From Gordionus sp. m RMFG-2023 (taxonomy: Eukaryota > Nematomorpha > Gordioida > Chordodea > Parachordodidae), in assembly GCF_954871325.1 (NCBI RefSeq), contig NC_088776.1, forward strand, positions 55,712,956 through 55,776,955: a stretch of 64,000 nt of DNA, given 5' to 3'. The notes under the pieces are model-generated. The model was not told the DNA's origin, did no database searches, and saw only the letters and a program-made list of their open reading frames with translations. Position 1 is the stretch's first letter. Each line of letters opens with the position of its first letter. This document shows positions 58,000 through 64,000 of the stretch, in pieces. Made by a program: the position numbers and the translations under genes.

Positions 58000-59215
58000 A
58001 GAAAGAATGCCAGTCCTTTCGACTTAATAACTCCTTAAATTACAAGTAAAAGGAAAAATAAATGGGCATCCTAAACGTAAATCTACGCCATGAACAGTTT
58101 CTCTGCACTTAGGTGAAATTCCAAATTTGTATTAGGGGTAACTTCAATTATCATATTATATGAATATGGTGAAATCCCATGGTATCAAAGCTGGTAAACT
58201 TTAAATTATGCTATGCTTCAGATTGCAAATTTGAGATAGGGAGATAGAGCGAAAATTAAATGAAGGTCCATTATTTTAAGTTATAGTCAGGGCAATTAAA
58301 AATTCTTATTATCCCAGACTGAAAGAGCTATCAGCTGAACGCAGAACGCAGGTTAATTGGATTAGTTTTTAAATATTATATTGGGTCAAATAACAATCGT
58401 AAAGAATGAAGAGAGCCTCTGTGATTCCATTGACTATTCCGCCGAACCTGCTTGTAAGAGTGAAATGGTCAAGCTAATGTAAAAATTTAGGTTAAAGAAT
58501 TTTATAATATGAGATTTAATTTCATACTCAGAATGACATCATTTAAATAAACGAATCATGACCGTAGTACAAATGTGGATATATATAAAAATAATTTTTA
58601 AAAGAGTGCGATAATTTCCAGTCATGTAAGGCGGCTATTAAAGTAATCATCTTATATATGGTTTAAAATTTTTGTATTGTTTAAATATATTCTAAAATAA
58701 ATACCGGGAATTTCAGCAGCTTTAAATAAGTTAATAAATAAGAATAATAAATAGGGGGAGCATTAAAAATGAGCTTTATTCATGTTTATTCAACTTTTTA
58801 TAATTTTATTTTACTAAAATAAATCCCTATCCCAAAGTTTTTTTCCCATACCTGTAATACGATAAAATAAAATTATATAAGATCTAGAACCTTCAATGGC
58901 ATGGTTTCCATTTTCCATACCAACTTCTATATCGCAAATTAATTTAAGATAATTATAGAATTATTAAAAGCAAATATTAGTATTGGAACTAAATATTAGG
59001 AATAATGCATTTGTAACTTTTTCAATAACTTTGACTGGTTATTATATCCCAATAGATTTAATATTATAAAGCTAAATAAGACTCTGTCCTAAATTTTGAA
59101 AAAAAACTTCAAAATTTGTATATTTTTGTAAATTAATAAAGTAAAGGAACATATCCGAAATCTTCCTTTATTTTATTAAAGAAAAAAAAACGATGATAAA
59201 ACACGAAAATAATTT
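58000..59215 (+). repeat. Dispersed repeat family C, copy 2
   Basis: Collinear with the flanks of copy 1: aagaatgcca.tcctttcgact, aattacaagtaaaaggaaaa, gcttcagattgcaaatttga, aaggcggctattaaagtaat, gtttaaatatattct and tataagatctagaaccttca. It has no LINE insertion, so it shows the empty site of the copy 1 LINE near 58680. Confidence 0.7.
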
Positions 59216-59229
59216 TAAATCCCTCATCG

Positions 59230-60925
59230 TAGGATCTCATGAAATCTCATAGTATCAAAGCTGGTAAACTTTAAATTTGCTTCAGATTGTAAATTTGAAT
59301 TAGGTAAATAAAGCAAATTAATCAAGGTAACATTATTTTAAGTTATAGTCATAGGGCGATAAATATATTTCAATTTTTTATCATCCCAGACTGAAAGAGC
59401 TCTTATCAGAAAGGAAGTTAAATGATAAGTTTTTAAATATTATATTAGGTCAAATAACAATCGTGAAATGAAGAGAGCTTCTGTGATTTTTATATAATGA
59501 CTATCCCGCCTAATCTGCTTAGGAGAGTGACATGGCCAAGGCAATGGTAAAAATTTAAGGTTAACGAATTTTTTAATATGAAATTTAATTTCATACTTTA
59601 CAAGATTAAGAATGGCATCGTTTAAATAAAAGGGAGATGGAAACAAATGTAGATAAATATAAAAATAATTTGATATCTTTAAAAAGAGTGCGATAGTTCC
59701 CAATCAGGTATGGCGGCTATTAAGGTAACCATCTTATATATGGTTATGTTTTGTTTAAATATATTCTGAAATAAATACCTGGATTTTCAACAACTTAATT
59801 ATAGTAATAAATAAAAATAATTACTAGAGGATCATTAAAAATGAACTTTCTGATTAAACCGGGTTTTGTTAAATTTCATTTTTACTAAAGTAAATTCCAA
59901 TGTTTTTATTCCATACCCATAATTACAATAAAATAAAATTTATAAGATCTAGAACCTTCATGAGCTAGGTGGCCATTTTCAACATCACCAACTTCTAATT
60001 TAAAATTAATTTTAAAGAATTAAATAATTATTAATGCAATTATTAGTATTTTTATAAAAAAAATATTGAAAACTTTATCCAACAACTTTGACTCATTATT
60101 ATACAAGAGATTTCATGTTACAAAGCCAAATAAGGATGTTGTCCTAAATATTTTGGAAATAAAATCTCAAAATTTATTTTCGGAAATTAATAAAATTATA
60201 AAACATGCCAATATCTTCCATTCTTTTTTTTAAAAAAAACGAAAAAAAACAAAAAAACTCATTAAAAAAATGAAAAAAAACGATAATAAAATATAAAAAA
60301 TAACCTTAGTTTTTTCATAAAAATTACTCAAATAAATAAATTTTGAAAAAAAATAATTCTTTTTCAAATTTATTTTTCTATTATTTATTTTAAAAAATAA
60401 ATTTTTGTAAATGAAGATTTTATTTTATATTAAAAATAGCTAATGTTATTTTTTTCTTCAAAATTATAAATATTTATTTATAATTTTAGATTTAGGACAC
60501 AACCTAATATAAAAAGATAAATCAATGCTTAAATTGGTAATTATGGCTATTCGAAATGTAACAAAGATTGTTATAATTAAAAATCGAATAGATATAATTT
60601 AAAAAGAAAAAAAAATCAACAAAGAAACCAAATGTTTCTATCCATAAATTAAGAGGTTCATTAAAAATTAAAAGGAAAAATGTAAAAATAAAGAAAAATC
60701 AAGGAAGGAACTTATTCATTCAAAAAAGGGAAAATAGTTCTAAAAATAGAAAATTGGCTAATTCCATAATTTTTAAAAATTAAAATTATTTTTAAATATA
60801 TATAAAGCGAATAAATAATAATCACAAGGAACAAACATTATTACTTCTGAATACAATATAAGAAGCCTGTAACAACACTGGCATTATAGTTAGGGGCGAA
60901 CTCGACAGATATGTCTTTTAAACTT
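59230..60925 (+). repeat. Dispersed repeat family C, copy 3
   Basis: Starts part-way into the consensus (ctcatagtatcaaagctggt, also at about 58170) directly after copy 2, and runs to aggggcgaactcgacagata (compare agggacgaactagacagata at about 29383). It has an empty LINE site near 59755. The head-to-tail arrangement with copy 2 suggests a tandem duplication or nested insertion. Confidence 0.7.
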
Positions 60926-61534
60926 TAACCTCTTTAATTCATTGATTATCGTCTTCCCAAACGTATATATTAGAAATTTCCTACACATTAACTGCATGTA
61001 GTAGATTTACTACATGTGAAATCATTCATAAATATATCTCTGCCATTCATTATTGAAAAATTTTTTCAAATGTTAGGACCACTTTTATAATCTTTATTTA
61101 AGATTTTAAAGGTTTATAAAATTTTAAAATTCTATCGATGGCGGGTATTAGGAACATATCGCAACCAATATTGTGCTGACTCAATTCTGTAAATACACTT
61201 TGTTTTACCAAATTCACTGAGGCATTACCAGATCAGAGAGCTGGCATTCAATTTATTGATAATCTCGAATCTGCTATATTTACCATTATATGTTAGCTAT
61301 GTCTTTGGACTTTTCACTATTTAGGGGAAAAAATTTAATAGTTTTATTGAAACGACCTTAATTTTGTTGAAATAGGGGAGGATCAAGGGAAATAAAATAT
61401 TTCCCTTATTGCATATGTTAGAATTATGTATGCCCATCTTTCAAAACGTCAAGAATTGACATCCAGGATTTAGATCCTAAAACATTGATAGCCTTGCTCA
61501 TTTTTGTTCTACAATTATAGTTTTCATTTATATT
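60926..61534. other. AT-rich interval, nothing recognised
   Basis: No coding sequence, TIR or tandem array that I can support. Confidence 0.45.
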
Positions 61535-61544
61535 AGGTCGTTAA

Positions 61545-61612
61545 ATATTACAGAAAAAGATTCTACCAACATTGTGATGATAAGTATCTCTTTGAATGTT
61601 GTACTACAAGAT
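61545..61612 (+). pseudogene. Possible FLYWCH-type zinc-finger exon fragment
   Basis: One frame reads YRKRFYQHCDDKYLFECCTTR before a stop at a gtgatt donor-like site. The spacing recalls a FLYWCH finger (F.Y......YW.C......C..R). FLYWCH and MULE domains often occur in the same transposase-like proteins, and a MULE-like piece lies 530 bases downstream. Short and uncertain. Confidence 0.25.
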
Positions 61613-62091
61613 AGGTGATTACAATTGCCGCAATTGTAGTTGCATCTGTATTATTTCTTAATTTGGAGTACCTTATAATGTATTTAAACGTGATACGTGA
61701 TATTTAAGCGCCTATCCCTATAATGTTATACACACACGGTAGATTTCCAATTGCGGTCGTTTTGCGGGATATTCGCATAAAATATATTTAAAATTGTAAA
61801 ATTAAAATCGTTTTTTTTTATATAATATTATCTTGTTTACATTCTTGTATATTTAAAACAGATCAATGGTTTTTTTACAAATTAATATATTTTAATAAAT
61901 CAAGATGTTATTTTATTTTGAAAAATAGTTACCGACTTTGTATTTATATAAACTAATTATAGAAAATAATAGGTGGATAATTAAATCAATTCAGCCCGCA
62001 AAAAATTTTTTTTAGCAATTTTTATATTTCTACCGCAATTTTCGTATTTCTCCCGCATAATACCAAATTTCTCCCGCAATTTGAAAATTTT

Positions 62092-62110
62092 GACCTGGCA
62101 ACCCTGCTCA
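62092..62110 (+). repeat. Repeat terminus gacctggcaaccctgctc, second copy
   Basis: Same word as at about 21907-21925. It is preceded by repeats of the form tttctcccgcaattttc (about 62025-62085). Probably the end of a transposable element of unknown type. Confidence 0.4.
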
Positions 62111-62137
62111 CAGATATACTTGAATATTATTTTCATT

Positions 62138-62350
62138 TAAAAAGAGCGTTATTAGAAATATACATGATTTGGGATTAAAAGAAATGTATGAGTCTAATAA
62201 TGATTTTCGATTGTATAGCAGGTGTTTATCGGTCCTTGCATATATCCCAGAGGATGATGTTAGAAATTCATTTGACACCTTGGCAGAAATATTTGTAGAA
62301 TTGAATAGCTCATCTTAGCTTATTTCCTACTTTGAGAAGACCTATATCTA
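62138..62350 (+). pseudogene. MULE/FLYWCH-type transposase fragment
   Basis: One frame reads KSVIRNIHDLGLKEMYESNN, then DFRLYSRCLSVLAYIPEDDV and RNSFDTLAEIFVEL. After an in-frame TAG it continues LISYFEKTYI and a second stop. This follows the pattern of MULE-domain proteins with FLYWCH fingers (V...I..LGL...Y..D..F......LA.+P...V...F..L.......YFE.TYIG). The preceding ttaaaaag could be an acceptor. The two stops say it is dead, as a DNA-transposon remnant or host pseudo-exon. Confidence 0.5.
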
Positions 62351-62764
62351 AGGACCTAGAAATCTCAGTAAAAAAATATTTTTTTCATTGTAAATATATA
62401 TATATTTATTGGGCAAAAGCAATTGCCCATATTTCATGCAATTAAATATTTTATAAATAATTTATAATTTTTATTCGTGATATTTTGATTTATAGTTACT
62501 AATAAAAGTATAAATTGAAATAATTCTTATTGCTAATATCTCCTATTTCCCTAGATAAATTATGTTTAAAAAATATACTTAGGAAAATTAAAATATTAGT
62601 TCTTTTCAATAAAAAAATACAAAAAAAGATTAATTTAAATTTTTTAAACATCTAAATTTAAACTGAAAAATCAAAAAATCAGATATTACAATATTTAATT
62701 CAAATATATTAAATTAAGTTTTATTTATCATGATAAAGTGTCGCGTTTAAATTTTAGGATAAAT

Positions 62765-64000
62765 TGATTGGTATGTTAATATTATTTAATAAATTTATCA
62801 TAATTAATAGTCTGAAAATAACCTAAATATCGCCAAAAGAAAATCCAAACATAAAAATAAATTAAAAATTGTTAAAATTTTTGTTTTAAAATATTATATT
62901 ATTTTTTATTATCAGTCAAAATTTTTAAATCTGAGTAAGATACAAAATCTTATAAGAATATTTTGGTTTAAAGAAAATATATTGATATTATATTTAATAA
63001 TACTAAATATAAAATATTATTACTATCAAATTTTATTACTATCAAATCAACAATTTAACGTTTCGATAGGACAGAGATATGGGGAAAATATGATTCCTTA
63101 GTGAATTCTATTTTAATCTTTATTAAATATAATTCTGCTTATTTTAACAACAATTATTAAGTTTTTATTCAGTATCAGTAATAAGCCAGAAAATTAGTTA
63201 ATAAAAATTAAGAACCTTCAAGAGGGTCCGCCAGATTGTCATTCATATTTGGATTTCCAAGTGGATTATTGTTAACGTCTATAATTATTTAAATAAGTAT
63301 TAAAGCAAGATAACTAATTATTTAAAGTTGGATTAAATAATGTGAACAAATATATGATGATTGTTCCAAACTTATCCCTCGACAAATATTATAGATAGAA
63401 ATCCAGAAAAAGATGTTATCGTTAAAGGATTTTGAAAAAACTCTTCATATATTTTAAATAATTTTAAAATTTTATCAACTTTATTGCAAATCAATTAATA
63501 TATGATAATTTATCAATTTAGAGGATATGACCATATATTTAGTATTTATTTATACACTAAAATATTTATATTTGCAATAATAGTACGCCTTAATTTCAAT
63601 TCAAATATTTGATTCAAGAATAAGGTGAGCTTATTGTTATATTAGTCTATAAAATTTAAAGCTTGAATAATGCATAAGATAATATTTATAATTTGCTTCA
63701 ATCATTTTAAATTGTAAAAAAAAATCTATATTACTTCCAAAGACCACCTCTGGCACTAAATTCAAATATTTTAAAAACATTTTATTTGCAATTTTTCTTG
63801 TCGATTGAAAACTTGAAAACCTTTTATAGACTGCCTTTTCTAATGAGGATTAAAACTTTCTTAAAATATCTAATATATTTCTGTTTTATATAACTTTGAT
63901 TTAAAAAATTTAACTTAAAATGGCCAATTATTTATTGAAAATGGGATATTTTTACAATAAAGTTTATATTTTTTACTTAACATCGTTATTGAGTAGAGGT
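62765..64000. repeat. Dispersed repeat family B, copy 3 (runs off the window)
   Basis: 62795-62820 (ataattaatagtctgaaaa) matches about 30045-30065, 63140-63305 matches 30290-30430, 63500-63780 matches 30600-30900, and 63880-64000 matches 36470-36600. It links copies 1 and 2 into one long repeat of several kb. Confidence 0.6.

Overview
The window is a stretch of AT-rich nuclear DNA, roughly three quarters or more A+T by eye, from an animal, most likely an invertebrate. The evidence is spliced genes with GT..AG introns, a metazoan-type hyaluronidase, a rhodopsin-family peptide-receptor-like GPCR, a secreted antistasin-like peptide, and RTE LINEs, TTF-type hAT, Tc1/mariner, MULE and Ty3/Gypsy remains. 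I cannot name the phylum. An AT-rich annelid, flatworm or cnidarian would all fit. Gene density is low and most of the DNA is dead or dying transposable elements in several nested layers.

Layout. 1-10412 (+): most of a GH56 hyaluronidase gene, seven visible exons that join in phase, ending in an EGF-like domain; its N-terminus and signal peptide lie left of the window. Its introns hold a long GGAA/GAAA microsatellite, an AATG repeat, a hAT remnant cut by a Tc1-type MITE, and pieces of other MITEs. 12697-14925 (-): an intronless 742-residue GPCR with very large loops. 20096-20680 (+): a two-exon gene for a 76-residue secreted single-domain antistasin-like peptide. 22.9-25.1 kb (+): a broken Ty3/Gypsy pol fossil. 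26.1-29.4 kb: AT-rich repeat family C, interrupted by a 5'-truncated RTE LINE (-) whose reverse transcriptase frame is open. 30-38.7 kb: family B repeats, with a 1.7 kb hAT element (34529-36250, 8-bp target duplication) and a Tc1 transposase scrap. 39.1-39.4 kb: a Ty3/Gypsy integrase scrap. 41.9-42.8 kb: the fullest copy of TIR family A. 43.8-44.2 kb: a GC-rich hAT-like MITE. 50.4-52.9 kb: a tandem pair of about 1.2 kb repeats (family E). 53.05-56.8 kb: a family A element split by a full-length RTE LINE carrying a tRNA-like head and an 11-bp target duplication. 58.0-60.9 kb: two more family C copies. 61.5-62.4 kb: MULE/FLYWCH-type remains. 62.8-64.0 kb: another family B copy.

How it works together. 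Only three host genes are convincing: a secreted or lysosomal hyaluronan-degrading enzyme, a neuropeptide-type receptor, and a tiny secreted serine-protease-inhibitor-like peptide. They are not an operon, and nothing in the sequence shows shared regulation. The other signal is the layering of repeats, which gives relative ages: family A and family C were already present when the LINEs inserted, and a hAT remnant was already present when a Tc1-type MITE inserted. I found no rRNA, no intact tRNA and no CRISPR.
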